DNA of 64,000 bases from Strigamia acuminata (GCA_949358305.1 CASHSZ010000001.1:154501-218500); one strand, 5' to 3'; positions 26,501-33,766 are shown, numbered from the stretch's first letter. Numbers and translations: made by a program. The notes: generated by a model not told the origin, from the sequence alone.

Positions 26501-29500
26501 AACCGTCGAACAACGCCCTCTTGAGCTCGCCAGTGCTCACCACCTTCGGCCAACGGATAACCGTCAGCCCACCATGCACCGTCCCCCCGTCCAAGTCATT
26601 TTTTCGCGGCTCCACGACCTCCCTAGTGTCAAACTCCGACTCCATCGAGTGCGAAACCACCGGACTGCTCGTGAAACTCGCGAACCCGCCACCGCCGCCG
26701 CCCCGCTGGTGCAAACCCGTGACGAACCGGAAAACAGAAGCCGACAAAAGCACGCACAACTCGCCGAAACGTCCACAGGCGCTCGTGGAGCCGAAAAACG
26801 GCAAAGTGGTGCGCAGGAAGAAGAAATCGACGCACTACACGCACTCGAACATCGTCGACTCGCCCCCCGACTACTACCGGAGCAGTTTGGCCGACAAAAT
26901 CAGCGACTACGAGGACATTTGGGCCACGCCGGGCAAGCAGGAGACGCGCGGGGCGCCGAAAACCGTCGAATTGGTCACTTTTAAGCCGCCGACGGACAAT
27001 TCGAGTCCCATGGCGGCGAGGAAACACGAAAACGGGCACAAGGTCGAAGGAATGTCCACGTCGGACGCCAGTTCGTCGAAAAGCAGCCCGGCGTCGACGC
27101 TGAGTTCGTCGCCGTCGTCACAAACGAGTCGGCCGAGGAACAAACTGGGGCTGACGATCGCCGCCGGAAGCGGCTCGCCGTCCGTGACGAAGAAACATTC
27201 CAGTCCGTTCTACGCGGAGCCCGCTGACGCGCTGAACGGACCGAAGAACGGTCCGCAGCGCCGCAAAGTGGCGCCGAAAGCCGCGTTTCGGTTGCTCAGC
27301 CACCGACACTCGGACCCGAACATCCAGTGGCCGGCCGCGAAGAACGGAGGCGTGTTGGAGACGATCTACGCGTCCGACGAGGCGTCTCAGAGCGCGCTGT
27401 CGTCCAGTCTGGACAATTTGAACGGGCACCGGCGCCTGGTGCGGTGCCGGGCGCGGATTCCGTCGAGTTTGGTGGCGCGGCAGCCGCAGGAGGACGAGAA
27501 CCGCGTCATGGTGGACACGCAGACGCAGACGACACCAAAGGGTTGCGGGAATGTCAATGCGGGGATCCCGAAACTGATCACGAAGAAGGGCAATGACTGC
27601 TCGTGGCCCGTGGACTCGTCGTGGGAGTGGCTGGGAAACGAGAACGAGAACGAGAGTTTGTTGCTCGGGGACTCGGACGATGACGACGAGGAAGTGACGG
27701 TCGAGACGATTTTGAAGCGCGACGCCAAGTTCCCGCTGGTCGAGGCGCCGCCCGGGGAGGGCGAGGGGGCGCCCGACGGACTCACGGTCGAGGATCTCAT
27801 CCAGCAGAAGTCGCCCGACCTGCACGTGCCCGAGATCCAGCCGCTCACGAGGAGCAATTTGTTGAGGGTGTCCGAGTACGATAATCTGGACGAGGGTGGA
27901 CGGAATTGTCGGCGGAGGTGTGACGGGTCCGTGCACGAGAGAGACAATTTGGCGTACGCGGCGTCGGAGAGCGCGAGTTCGGTGACGGAGTTTTCGGAGC
28001 CGTGGGACAGCGCGCGGTGGGAGGAGATTTTGAGGATGGTTCGGGAGCCGAGGGAGCCGAGGGTGATGGAGGAGGTGGAAAACGAGAGGAATGCGATCGA
28101 GTTGCTGCCGTTGGATGTGGTGAACGAGGCGGTGAGGAATAGGAAGTTGTCGCTGGTGGAGGATGATTGCACGTCGGTGTCGAGTTTGCCGACCGTGGAT
28201 TTCGATCGGGATAGTTCGTATTGTACGCAGGGGAAGACGCCGCACACTTTTATGCGTAAATTGATTTATATTTGGTTTGGTTTGGTTTGGTTTGATTTTT
28301 TTCTTTTTTTTTTTTAAAGCTTCGACTTATATATTTATGTTGAGGAATAAGAATAAGGATTTAGGCGACTCCATTAGGGAATATGTTCTCAGGTATGTGT
28401 AGACTGGTTTGAAAGCAACATTGGTGGCACTAACATCTAGAATAGCAAAACATAAAGCGTGTTCAAAGTTTTGGTTTTTACGGTTTCTATGAACCGAATG
28501 GCGTTTAAAACCTAAACCACGACTGGAGTGGTTTATGAATCGGTTTGACAAAAATTTATCAAAAATTTTAGTCAAATTTATTAAAAATTTGACTAAAATT
28601 TATTAAAAATTTGACTAAAATTTATCAAAAATTTGACTAAAATTTATCAAAAATTTGAGAAAAATTTATCGAAAAATTGAGAAAAATTTATCGAAAATTT
28701 GACCAAAATTTATCGAAACTTTGACCAAAATTTATCGAAAATTTGACCAAAATTTATCGAAAATTTGACCAAAATTTATCAAAAATTTGACCAAAATTTA
28801 TCAAAAATTTGACCAAAATTTATCAAAAATTCGATAAATTTCTTCGAAATTGTTTTTGTCTTCCTTGATTGAATGTAGTTTCATCAATATTTTGTATTTA
28901 TTTGTTTATTTTGTTTCCCTTCTCTCAGGTTGTCTCAGGATAAAAGTACAACTTTTGGCAAAACGATCGAGAATTTCATCCAATGCACTTTAGACAGTCA
29001 AGAAACGAGTCCTCACATAGTCATGAGAAACGTAGGATTACAATTAATTACCCATTTATTAACTGAATTGTATTGTAAGCATTTTCTTTTTTCAAAAGGT
29101 CCGTCAGTTCATGAGCGGCATCAAGAATTATCTAGTCAAGCATGGTGAAGGCCAGTTTGAAATGGTGGTCCAGGTGGAAAGAAGCAAGGTGGCCAATTAG
29201 AAATGTGAAATTTTGAATTTGAATTAATTTTGTTTGTTTTGATCAGCTCAAAGCGAACGAGTTCCTCAACCTGGACGCGATCCTCGAAGGAGTTCTTCAC
29301 AAGATCGTGATCAAACCGCTGAAGAAACACATTTATCAGTTGTTCGTTAACGAGTACACCAAAAATGGCGATCTCAAACTGCTGTCCGATAACATCAAGT
29401 ATGCCAGATCGAAAACGCCCGAAGAATTCGGGGTCAAGGTATGGAAGAAAGAATGAAAAAAACCACCTGATTGACCCACATTTGATTTTTATCTGATTTT

Positions 29501-31523
29501 GATTGTAGTCTCAGTTCACTCCACCCAAGGGATCGGCGATGGACACTGTGCATCATTTTCTACGGCGTTTACAACAAGTTTATTCACCGATGAGGAAACT
29601 GGAGAATTTGTTGACCTCGACTGCCTGCATTTTTAGCAGCGTAAGAATGGATAAATACTAGTAGCCTTGTGTGCGGTATCTACCGCGGTTTTTTAGACTT
29701 CTAAACTCTATGTTTAGAAAGTCTAATGAAACGGTTCTTTCTGTCCGTCCGTCCGTCCGTTGGCATCCATATCTCAAAATCTGTAGCAGGTGGAGACAAA
29801 CGGATAACGGCAATAAATTCAGCGTACCTGAATTAGTATCCTCGGAACTTTTCGCAATTTTCCGACCTCCGGTTGAATTAATAAACCGGTTTTAGTGCAC
29901 TTTTAGCGGTGTATTCCATGAAAATTACGGAAATGACGTCATCATGACGACGTCATTTCCGTAATTTTCATGGAATAGACTTGGGACAGACGGAAAACGG
30001 AAAACGAGAAACGGGAAATTATAACGACGGAAATGCGAAGCTAGTGAAACGTTCGTTGTACGCGATTGGTTTACATCCCGGCGCCGGCGTATTACGCGAA
30101 TTTGGCGGCGTTCTGGGTGAAGAAGCTTTTGAAATTATAAATTTGAATGATTTAATTGCGAAATTGGTTGTTTTGTGTCATTAATTTATTATTATTATTT
30201 TTTTAATTAGGGGCAGGGTTTAGAAGTCTCATGTGTAATGCTTCCCTGCATTACAAATCCCTGCTTGTTTTTTACGACATAATACTGCGGTATCCACCAA
30301 ATACTGCAATACTGCATCAATATTGAAAATCGCACCAATACCGAATATCACAAATGTGTTGGTTTTTATAGTTTTGTTCCATTTCAAGTTTGATTTTTAT
30401 TGTTTTGTTCCATTTGCAGTATTGCGGTATTGATTCGGTATTGCGATATACCGCATTCATTGTGGTATTTGGTGAATACCGTACTGCACTTGTGCAAAAA
30501 AATTAATGCCATTAATGTCATTAAATCATTCTATTAAATTACCAAAACGAAAGTGCACGTACACTACGTTAAATACGAAAAAAAATATTATTTGATGAAA
30601 AACGGAAATTGTAGATGTGGCCGGCGTTGGCAATTTCGAATACGGTTATTTAGTTGGTTATTTACATTTGCAATTTTAATTTTCTCGCAGGTGCAAAACG
30701 TGAATGAAAAAGACGAAACTTCGATGGGAGCGGACGGTAAGCGAGAGAAAAATGAAAGTGAAATTGTAATAGACGCTAAATTATAATTTTTAGATTATTT
30801 GCCGATGTTGATGTACGTGCTCGTCCATTGCGGGATGATTGCGGCCGAAATCGAAGCGGATTACATGTGGGGTCTGCTGCACCCGTCGCTGCTGACCGGC
30901 GAAGGCGGCTACTACTTGACCACGTTGAGCAGCGCGGTGCACGTGCTGAAAAACTTTCAAAAGTGGCACGTGGACAGGCGTAAAGAGATCAATTCCATCG
31001 ACAACAAAGAAGTGAATGAGAAAATTGATTAATTTAATTTAATTTAATTTAATTTAATTTAATTTTCTTGTTTTGTATCAGAGCGAAAATCAAGGATTTA
31101 TGAAAATTATGATACCCGACGAAATTAATGGCAGTATCATTTCAAAAACGTTCCCAGTACGGCCTACTATTAGTACAAAAGAAGTTGGTACGATTGAAAT
31201 GAAAAATTCTATTGTGTTTTGTCAATTTATTAATTTATTGCTATTTTAGGGAAAATGATCGCTCACAAATTCAATATAACGAATCCTCAGGATTATGGCC
31301 TATTCAAATTAGTCAACGGAGAAGGTAAATACTAAATGGAGAGTTTGCGTTATGAAATGTCAATTTATAATTTTTTTCTTTTGCTTTAGAAACGCTACTC
31401 ATGGACGCAGAGTGCCCGTATTCGATGCAGATGCAACTGCAAGTGGCCGCTGTGGAATGCGCGTTTGCGTATAAACGAATCGACGCTAAAATCGCGTGGC
31501 CAATTACTAATAAAAAGTCTTGA
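403..31523 (+). CDS. spri: Sprint/RIN-family Rab5 guanine-nucleotide exchange factor, complete 17-exon model (unit A)
   Basis: Exons seen: 403-465, 17224-17399, 23606-23741, 25071-25244, 25320-25504, 25581-25672, 26444-28255, 28320-28392, 28929-29031, 29099-29188, 29247-29438, 29509-29640, 30691-30736, 30794-31011, 31082-31187, 31250-31324, 31390-31523. All introns are GT..AG, all phases agree, and the total is 3807 nt (1268 aa plus TGA). Domain order: SH2 at about residues 163-260 with FIVRKS (Arg188), a long proline/serine-rich linker, a VPS9 region at about 905-1150 with the DDYLP (1091-1095) and GYYLT (1130-1134) motifs, and a Ras-association domain at about 1168-1260. This architecture is that of Drosophila Sprint and vertebrate RIN1-3, which activate Rab5-type GTPases downstream of Ras and tyrosine kinases on early endosomes. 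The exon-1 start is the weakest part, and extra upstream or micro-exons are possible. Confidence 0.85.
690..923. mobile_element. hAT-like non-autonomous element (MITE)
   Basis: 234 bp with short terminal inverted repeats beginning CAGAGATGTG at both ends. It is flanked by an 8-bp target duplication with one mismatch (atttgcac at 682-689, attcgcac at 924-931). An 8-bp TSD and a CAG-type end are typical of the hAT superfamily. The interior is rich in GGGTA/CGGGTA repeats and codes for nothing. Confidence 0.7.
2480..2925. repeat. Degenerate interspersed repeat, relative of 13859-14184
   Basis: The stretch around 2600-2760 (atcattattgttgttgtttac, acgatcgaaatcgttgcgacc, aagatggctgcca) reappears in reverse complement at about 13980-14150. 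The ends here are too diverged to fix borders or a target duplication. Confidence 0.45.
2945..3003. repeat. AAT / AT microsatellite
   Basis: Runs of aat followed by (at)n in intron 1. Simple sequence with no inferred function. Confidence 0.8.
3950..4098. mobile_element. Fragment of the TAAAGCTAGGTTCACACT inverted-repeat element family
   Basis: About 150 bp matching the reverse complement of the left half of the element at 10121-10540, including the terminal segment up to acctagcttta. It appears to split a direct repeat: about 3898-3947 and 4159-4212 both read roughly taactRgttRccaa...acctgcc. This suggests insertion into an older repeat. Confidence 0.5.
5640..6312. mobile_element. Composite inverted-repeat element with pogo/Tigger-like ends
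   Basis: The left end has gttataaagaggttcaactg and the right end the rough reverse complement (ttcgtaataaatagtgaggttcgaccttta). The AACCTCTTTATAAC pattern is typical of pogo/Tigger termini. Inside, about 5755-6263 is bounded by inverted copies of TCATTTTAGCGAT, and a 44-bp unit is duplicated at 5758-5845. No transposase frame is visible. Borders are uncertain. Confidence 0.4.
7180..7795. repeat. 21-bp minisatellite (ctcacttttgttgcttattgt-type)
   Basis: About 25-30 imperfect copies of a unit around tcacttttgttgct; the most regular block (7300-7440) has period 21. Because 21 is divisible by three, long repetitive frames appear on both strands, e.g. a heptapeptide S-E-T-I-S-N-K on the minus strand at 7048-7461. 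These are best explained by the repeat. Confidence 0.85.
8823..9099. mobile_element. Tc1/mariner-like MITE
   Basis: 277 bp with about 48-bp terminal inverted repeats (CAGTKGTGGCCAARAGTTTA at both ends) flanked by TA (8821-8822, 9100-9101). The TIR start and TA duplication are those of Tc1/mariner elements. There is no coding capacity, so mobility would depend on a transposase elsewhere. Confidence 0.8.
9267..10059. mobile_element. Inverted-repeat DNA element, family 1 (full length)
   Basis: About 790 bp. The left end reads atgccccgttcacacttgaa and continues to ccacttatgta; the right end is its reverse complement with two or three differences (atgcctagttcacacttgaa). The inner TIR also shares cttttagaaagtc. 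No target duplication or transposase frame was recognised. A shorter relative lies at 13145-13608. Confidence 0.7.
10121..10540. mobile_element. Inverted-repeat DNA element, family 2 (full length)
   Basis: About 420 bp. Both ends read TAAAGCTAGGTTCACACT in inverted orientation, followed by gcacactagaYgcaaYgcaa. If the outer TA is the target duplication, the element proper is 10123-10538. It shares interior sequence with the fragment at 3950-4098. Non-coding. Confidence 0.7.
11507..12025. mobile_element. hAT-like MITE with GGGAC-rich interior
   Basis: 519 bp, perfect 19-bp terminal inverted repeats TAGGCATGAGAACGGGACC, flanked by a perfect 8-bp duplication gtatgtac (11499-11506 and 12026-12033). 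The interior has sub-repeats of cgggacgggacc and an A-rich block of aaacataaaa units. TSD length and TIR fit the hAT superfamily. The open frames here are repeat shadows. Confidence 0.85.
13145..13608. mobile_element. Inverted-repeat DNA element, family 1 (shorter, with nested repeat)
   Basis: The left end atgcctactacacacttgaa and right end gtgtgaactaggcat are degenerate copies of the ends at 9267-10059, and gttcacacttgttctggttt inside matches too. Between about 13181 and 13436 lies another inverted-repeat segment ending in accgtatttt / cgaagaaatacg, probably a nested pogo-like element. Confidence 0.5.
13859..14184. mobile_element. Short inverted-repeat element (CGCATTCAATAACT ends)
   Basis: 326 bp; left end CGCATTCAATAACTCTTTTA, right end the reverse complement CGCATTCAATAACTTCTCGT. 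No clear target duplication. It contains nested short palindromes around the motif gtttaaa. A diverged copy is at about 2480-2925. Confidence 0.55.
15120..15715. repeat. Minisatellite of 17-24 bp units (aggtgcaaaaatgcat core)
   Basis: About 28 copies of ggtgcaaaaatgcat separated by T-rich spacers of variable length (tttttta, tttttat). The spacers are simple T/A runs rather than unique sequence, so this is a minisatellite and not a CRISPR-like array. Confidence 0.85.
16205..16960. repeat. Degenerate tandem repeat (gtaaatctcaacaaa / ggaaatctttgtaa units)
   Basis: Two adjoining blocks: 16205-16480 with units of about 15-17 bp around aaatctttggaaat, and 16620-16960 with units around ttcgtaaatctcaaca. 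Frames through them encode repetitive DFAKI/GFVEIYENL-type peptides and are not considered genes. Confidence 0.75.
17224..17399 (+). CDS. spri: spri exon 2
   Basis: Acceptor ttcttgcag| and donor cag|gtgagg flank 176 nt with one open frame, LLNNIARDLDHMLNELGQG... then a Ser/Gln/Asn-rich end. The leucine- and acid-rich start looks like a short amphipathic helix upstream of the SH2 domain. Exon GC is clearly higher than in the flanking AT-rich repeats. It ends with two bases of a codon, completed by exon 3. Confidence 0.75.
17930..18570. repeat. Degenerate tandem repeat (aaaattcatcaaaatttggc units)
   Basis: About 20-bp units in the first part and longer units around aaattatgcaaaattcatca in the second. 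AT-rich and intronic. It resembles in style, but not in exact unit, the 21-bp array in intron 8 of every duplicated unit. Confidence 0.75.
19015..19200. repeat. Tandem repeat (aaataaatccataaatctcg, 20 bp)
   Basis: About eight near-identical units of a 20-bp sequence, then degenerate shorter ones. Intronic, no coding frame. Confidence 0.8.
19919..20318. mobile_element. Mariner-like MITE with internal palindrome
   Basis: 400 bp with about 42-bp terminal inverted repeats starting CCATCTTCACCCGAATAGTA, flanked by TA on both sides (19917-19918, 20319-20320). At about 20000-20060 an internal near-palindrome (caacatgatggtg / caccatcgtgttg type) would fold into a long hairpin. The sequence ttgtattcgaatacaacac also recurs near the right end. 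Non-coding. Confidence 0.75.
20507..20890. mobile_element. Inverted-repeat element (TGGAAACACA ends)
   Basis: 384 bp. The left end TGGAAACACATGGGAGCGGG and the reverse complement of the right end, TGGAAACACAAGGGAGCGAG, agree at most positions. The similarity continues through gtaaaattYYaaagcttgct. It contains several aagctagctagg-type short repeats. No clear target duplication. Confidence 0.6.
21380..22212. mobile_element. Unclassified non-autonomous element, copy 1 (reverse of 29690-30267)
   Basis: The left end caagcagggatttgtaatgc and right end gtttagaagtctaaaa match, in reverse complement, the two ends of the insertion in unit A intron 12. The ends contain aatgcagggaagcatt and agacttctaaac-type hairpins. 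The interior differs in length (about 830 versus 578 bp). No transposase recognised. Confidence 0.6.
23488..23587. repeat. (ATTT)n microsatellite next to exon 3 acceptor
   Basis: About 25 copies of attt directly before the polypyrimidine tract of exon 3. The apparent LFIYLFIY protein frame through it is an artefact of the repeat. Confidence 0.95.
23606..23741 (+). CDS. spri: spri exon 3
   Basis: Acceptor ctctttcag| and donor aaag|gtatct enclose 136 nt. The first base completes a Ser codon from exon 2, then the frame reads GDALLEQFVQTLIDSLTLPGTPFDG... and ends in phase 0. The exon starts only about 15 bp after a long ATTT microsatellite, so length changes there could affect the branch point or polypyrimidine tract. 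Confidence 0.75.
23742..25070 (+). other. spri intron 3
   Basis: 1.33 kb between exons 3 and 4. AT-rich with homopolymer T/A runs. No domain-like frame, RNA gene or clear repeat was recognised. Confidence 0.6.
25071..25244 (+). CDS. spri: spri exon 4 (start of SH2 domain)
   Basis: A 58-codon phase 0/0 exon between ttttctag| and |gtaagg. It carries an acidic stretch (AEYEDEQPCD), then VERIARTHPVWFLPGITRPGA and HLLQGKDPG. The WFLPG...A..LL pattern is the beginning of a RIN-type SH2 domain, corresponding to the WYxGxI helix-A region of other SH2 domains. Confidence 0.9.
25320..25504 (+). CDS. spri: spri exon 5 (SH2 core)
   Basis: 185 nt with NFIVRKSSKNNTMAISVRL at the start. FIVRKS is the SH2 FLVR motif, whose Arg (model residue 188) binds phosphotyrosine. 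It continues with IEHYLIEHVGREYRLEGSD (beta-strands D/E) and FEAIPTLVSHYC (helix B). The exon ends two bases into a codon at the donor ttg|gtgagt. The phosphotyrosine-binding Arg is present, so the SH2 domain is predicted to bind ligand. Confidence 0.92.
25581..25672 (+). CDS. spri: spri exon 6 (end of SH2 domain)
   Basis: 92 nt between tttttag| and caag|gtattt. It reads CDELPVELGLPTAVAQACSRQELSSLAMLGQ, closing the SH2 fold. It ends one base into a codon, and every exon 7 copy in the window (A, B, C, D) starts with the two bases that complete this codon as Asp. This donor is therefore phase-compatible with all four downstream tails. Confidence 0.85.
25673..26443 (+). other. spri intron 6 (unit A)
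   Basis: 771 bp. From about 26138 onward it matches the sequence upstream of exon 7 in units B, C and D (tcaatttttatcggaaataa, catgatccggatcacattgc). This marks the left border of the duplicated block. An ATG at 26356 opens a frame running without a stop into exon 7 (see findings). Confidence 0.75.
26444..28255 (+). CDS. spri: spri exon 7 (proline/serine-rich linker, unit A)
   Basis: 1812 nt, GC-rich, starting DYWVSSLAKSPTDK and ending GKTPHTFM. It has six consecutive prolines followed by RW (residues 357-364), a candidate SH3-binding site like those in RIN proteins. Serine-rich stretches, two basic KKK/RRK patches and an acidic cluster (DSDDDDEE) are consistent with a long disordered regulatory linker. 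Acceptor: tttacag| at 26441-26443. Donor: atgc|gtaaat at 28256. Long minus-strand frames across it are shadows of the high-GC sequence. Confidence 0.9.
28320..28392 (+). CDS. spri: spri exon 8
   Basis: 73 nt after a T-rich tract and aaag|. It reads PSTYIFMLRNKNKDLGDSIREYVLR across the joins. It bridges the disordered linker to the helical bundle preceding the VPS9 core. The preceding intron is only 64 bp. Confidence 0.8.
28550..28835. repeat. 21-bp tandem repeat in intron 8, unit A
   Basis: About 13 units built on aaaatttatc + aaaaatttgac. The same array is in intron 8 of unit B (38190-38690, longer) and unit C (51870-51987 plus 56984-57090, split by Copia copy 2). Confidence 0.9.
28929..29031 (+). 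CDS. spri: spri exon 9 (RIN-homology/VPS9 N-terminal helices)
   Basis: 103 nt from ctctcag| to aac|gtagga. It reads LSQDKSTTFGKTIENFIQCTL then DSQETSPHIVMRN. This matches the RIN family helical segment upstream of the catalytic VPS9 fold. Confidence 0.85.
29099..29188 (+). CDS. spri: spri exon 10
   Basis: 30 codons, phase 0/0: VRQFMSGIKNYLVKHGEGQF then EMVVQVERSK. The donor aag|gtggcc was chosen over the earlier cag|gtggaa because it keeps VERSK, which runs naturally into LKANEF of the next exon. The earlier donor also keeps the frame and could be an alternative. Confidence 0.8.
29247..29438 (+). CDS. spri: spri exon 11
   Basis: 64 codons, phase 0/0: LKANEFLNLDAILEGVLHKI, then PLKKHIYQLFVNEYTKNGDL and a basic end KYARSKTPEEFGVK. 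This is the helical-bundle part of the RIN-type VPS9 module. It is duplicated with the same protein sequence in units B and C. Confidence 0.88.
29509..29640 (+). CDS. spri: spri exon 12 (VPS9)
   Basis: 44 codons, phase 0/0, SQFTPPKGSAMDTVHHFLRR then VYSPMRKLENLLTSTACIFS. The KLENLL...IF helix immediately precedes the catalytic segment in VPS9 proteins. The following intron in unit A is 1050 bp because it carries an extra insertion absent from units B and C. Confidence 0.88.
29660..30490. repeat. Older inverted-repeat element in intron 12 hosting a younger insertion
   Basis: Left segment gtgcggtatctaccgcgg...aatactgcggtatccaccaa and right segment tggtatttggtgaataccgt form imperfect inverted repeats rich in GCGGTAT. 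In unit A it is interrupted by the element at 29690-30267. In B (39540-39850) and C (57941-58251) it is uninterrupted but shortened on the right. Confidence 0.5.
29690..30267. mobile_element. Unclassified non-autonomous element, copy 2, present only in unit A
   Basis: About 578 bp inserted in a T-run of intron 12. Units B and C read straight across the site (ccgcggta, then T-run, then acgacataat). The left end ttagacttctaaactc...gtttagaaagtct can fold as a hairpin; the right end is aatgcttccctgcattacaaatccctgcttg in outline. It is the same family as 21380-22212 in the other orientation. Exact borders are blurred by the T-run. Confidence 0.65.
30691..30736 (+). CDS. spri: spri exon 13 (VPS9 catalytic Asp)
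   Basis: A 46-nt exon from tctcgcag| to gacg|gtaagc: VQNVNEKDETSMGAD. The final Asp (1091) and the split Asp (1092) form the ADDYLP motif with exon 14. By alignment with Rabex-5, the first corresponds to the Asp needed for nucleotide exchange on Rab5. Confidence 0.85.
30794..31011 (+). CDS. spri: spri exon 14 (VPS9 catalytic core)
   Basis: 218 nt: DYLPMLMYVLVHCGMIAAEI, then WGLLHPSLLTGEGGYYLTTL and SSAVHVLKNFQKWHVDR. The Pro (1095), Tyr (1131) and Thr (1134) in the expected positions match the Rab-contact residues known from Rabex-5. Exchange activity is therefore predicted. Donor aaagaa|gtgaat, phase 0; without it the frame hits TAA at 31030. Confidence 0.9.
31082..31187 (+). CDS. spri: spri exon 15 (start of Ras-association domain)
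   Basis: 106 nt from tatcag| to gttg|gtacga: SENQGFMKIMIPDEINGSII then SKTFPVRPTISTKEV. The FMKIMIPDE...SKTFPV pattern is a ubiquitin-like RA-domain beta-hairpin with the phase-1 splice inside. Confidence 0.85.
31250..31324 (+). CDS. spri: spri exon 16 (RA domain)
   Basis: 75 nt: GKMIAHKFNITNPQDYGLFK then LVNGE. It continues the RA fold (helix 1 and strands 3-4). Acceptor ttttag|, donor gaag|gtaaat. Confidence 0.85.
31390..31523 (+). CDS. spri: spri exon 17 (end of RA domain, stop codon)
   Basis: 134 nt ending in TGA at 31521-31523: ETLLMDAECPYSMQMQLQVA, then AFAYKRIDAKIAWPITNKKS. It completes the RA domain and the C-terminus. The same stop is present in units B (40843-40845) and C (59244-59246). 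Confidence 0.88.
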
Positions 31524-32436
31524 ACGAGTGAGCTGCTGTAATTGAATTTTGTTTAGTTTTTATTTGTATTTTAATTGTTTTTTCGTTTTTGCTAGCTTTT
31601 GGAAAGAACCGACGCAAATTCGTAAATGTTCTCAGCAAGTTTGGCCAGTTTCTTCTTGTTTTATTTTCTCATACATTGCTGCAACTGTGACGGGACGTTC
31701 TTTGTACATATTGCATTGTATTATATTGTGTAAAAGGTTTTTCATTTGTTAAATGCTATACTTTGTTTTATTTTTTACTTTTTCTGTGCCTTCGTTTGTT
31801 TCTCTCATTCAAGGTGTATATGTTTTTGACATTTTCAAAAAAAGGACTGTAAAATGACGAAAAATTAAAGAAATTATTGAAGAGATTTTATATTGTTTGT
31901 GTGTTTGATTGGGCTGCTGCAACGACAAATGCCCAAATATTTGGCGTGCTGCAGGGAAGTTCCAAGGAGTACGGAGATTCCTGTAACTCTAGACCGACTG
32001 CAGTTGAGTTGAAGCGGTGAAAAGTAGCGAACAAATCCGTGTAAATAAGTTTTTCTCACTGCAAAAAAATTAGATTTTCGTACATAAAATTAAAGAAATT
32101 ATTGAAATTATTGTTTGTTTAATTAAATGGAATTGTACAAATAAATAGAAAGAATATTTGAAAAATTCAAAATGACGAAATACGTACAACCTATGAATCA
32201 ATCCATCTTCGTGAAGCTCGTGATCATGATCGTGAATCGTGAATCGTGAATCGTGATGTATAATAACTCGCAATTGTGATCGGCAACGCCCAAAGAAATG
32301 TTCTATAATATAATAGTCACATTATTCTGAAGCAATCTTGGTGTGATAAATGTATCCAACATGGCGTCGTGAACAATGAACATAGCAAAGCAAAGAATAA
32401 GTCGGATCGGGAATCGGGAGCAAGGAGTGAGATTAA

Positions 32437-32620
32437 TGACGTCACTTTCGCTACTCGTTCCATTTTTAACATGCAATTGCATGTTAATTGTAAGCCTAGT
32501 TATTTGGAGATAGGGAGAAAATAGTATATTATATAACATGTAAATATAGGTCTGTGTGTATACTACTGGTATATATATATAGGTGATATAAAGGCGAGCG
32601 AATGAAACAGGACTGTGCCA
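32437..32620 (+). promoter_or_regulatory. Promoter-like cluster in unit A tail (CRE, palindrome, TATA)
   Basis: A perfect CRE-type site TGACGTCA (32437-32444), a perfect 20-bp palindrome taacatgcaattgcatgtta (32467-32486) and TATAAA (32587-32592), with a possible initiator gccatttg about 30 bp further. The same elements occur at the same relative places in B (CRE 41759, TATA 41883) and C (CRE 60160, TATA 60284). What it would drive is unknown; the transcript start is inferred. Confidence 0.35.
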
Positions 32621-33225
32621 TTTGACATTGTGAGTTGATGCGAGGCGGTCGGGCGAGGCGAGGAGCCATTTTTCCTCATTTCCACGTTCGTTTTCATCTT
32701 TTCAACGGACGAATTGGTTTGAATTGGTTTGAATTGGTTTGAATTGGTTTGAATCGTTTGCTTTTCAATATTAATTTGCTTTTTTATGTTATTTTAGGAA
32801 ATATTTTGACGGATGATGTGAGTTTGCACGTGTTCATGGACCGCCTTTGTCTTCGTCCTCGTAAATTTAAATCATTGAAGAATTATTCTTGAATTTCTAG
32901 TACTGTATCGATTGTTTTGTGGTTTAATAAACGCGATTGTTTGATGATTTCTTGAAGAGTAGATATTATACCGGTATGAAAAATAAAAATTATATTTGGA
33001 TTGTAAAAAGTAGTGTTTGTTATTTTTAAAAATATTTGTAAATAAACTAAAAGCTGATCTGTGAATTTCTTCTTCTCTTTTTATATTTTATTTTGGATGA
33101 TGAATGATGATTAAGCCTATTTGTGTTATCTATTGGCGTTAGGAGTGAGAAAGGGGAGGACTTCGTAGAGACGGGACAAGACGAGAGAGACTCTACTCGA
33201 ATGAATAATGTTAAAAAATTTGACA

Positions 33226-33766
33226 TTTGGAGTTTTTAGGGTTTATTTTCTTGAATTTTGGAGTTTTTAGGGTTTATTTTCTTGAATTTTGGAGTTTTTA
33301 GGGTTGATTTTCTCGAATTTTGGAGTTTTTAGGGTTTATTTTCTCGAATTTTGGAGTTTTTAGGGTTTATTTTCTCGAATTTTGGAGTTTTTAGGGTTTA
33401 TTTTCTCGAATTTTGGAGTTTTTGGGGTTTATTTTCTTGAACTTTGGAGTTTTTGGGGTTTATTTCCTTGAATTTTGGAGTTTTTAGGGTTTATTTTCTC
33501 GAATTTTGGAGTTTTTGGGGTTTATTTTCTTGAACTTTGGAGTTTTTGGGGTTTATTTCCTTGAATTTTGGAGTTTTTGGGGTTTATTTTCTTGAATTTT
33601 GGAGTTTTTGGGGTTTATTTCCTTGAATTTTGGAGTTTTTGGGGTTTATTTCCTTGAATTTTGGAGTTTTTGGGGTTTATTTTCTTGAATTTTGGAGTTT
33701 TTGGGGTTTATTTCCTTGAATTTTGGAGTTTTTGGGGTTTATTTCCTTGAATTTTGCGTTTATGCG
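33226..33766. repeat. 31-bp minisatellite, unit A (about 17 copies)
   Basis: The unit is ttttggagttttt-RGGGTTTA-ttttcttgaa. B (42518-42798) and C (60919-61199) have only about 9 copies, which explains part of the spacing difference between units. Confidence 0.9.

Noticed and set aside
26391-26984. Alternative 197-codon + frame over exon 7
   Set aside because: Second frame of the same GC-rich exon. It would use no valid splice phase from exon 6 and carries no domain.
27118-28247. Long minus-strand frames (375 and 286 codons) across exon 7, repeated in B and C
   Set aside because: They lie exactly opposite a GC-rich coding exon with well-supported splicing. They are Arg/Pro/His- or Ser-rich shadow translations with no domain.
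32639-32740. Short frame MRGGRARRGAIFPH downstream of the tail TATA box
   Set aside because: In unit B and C a 5-bp length difference shifts the frame, so it is not conserved even among near-identical copies.
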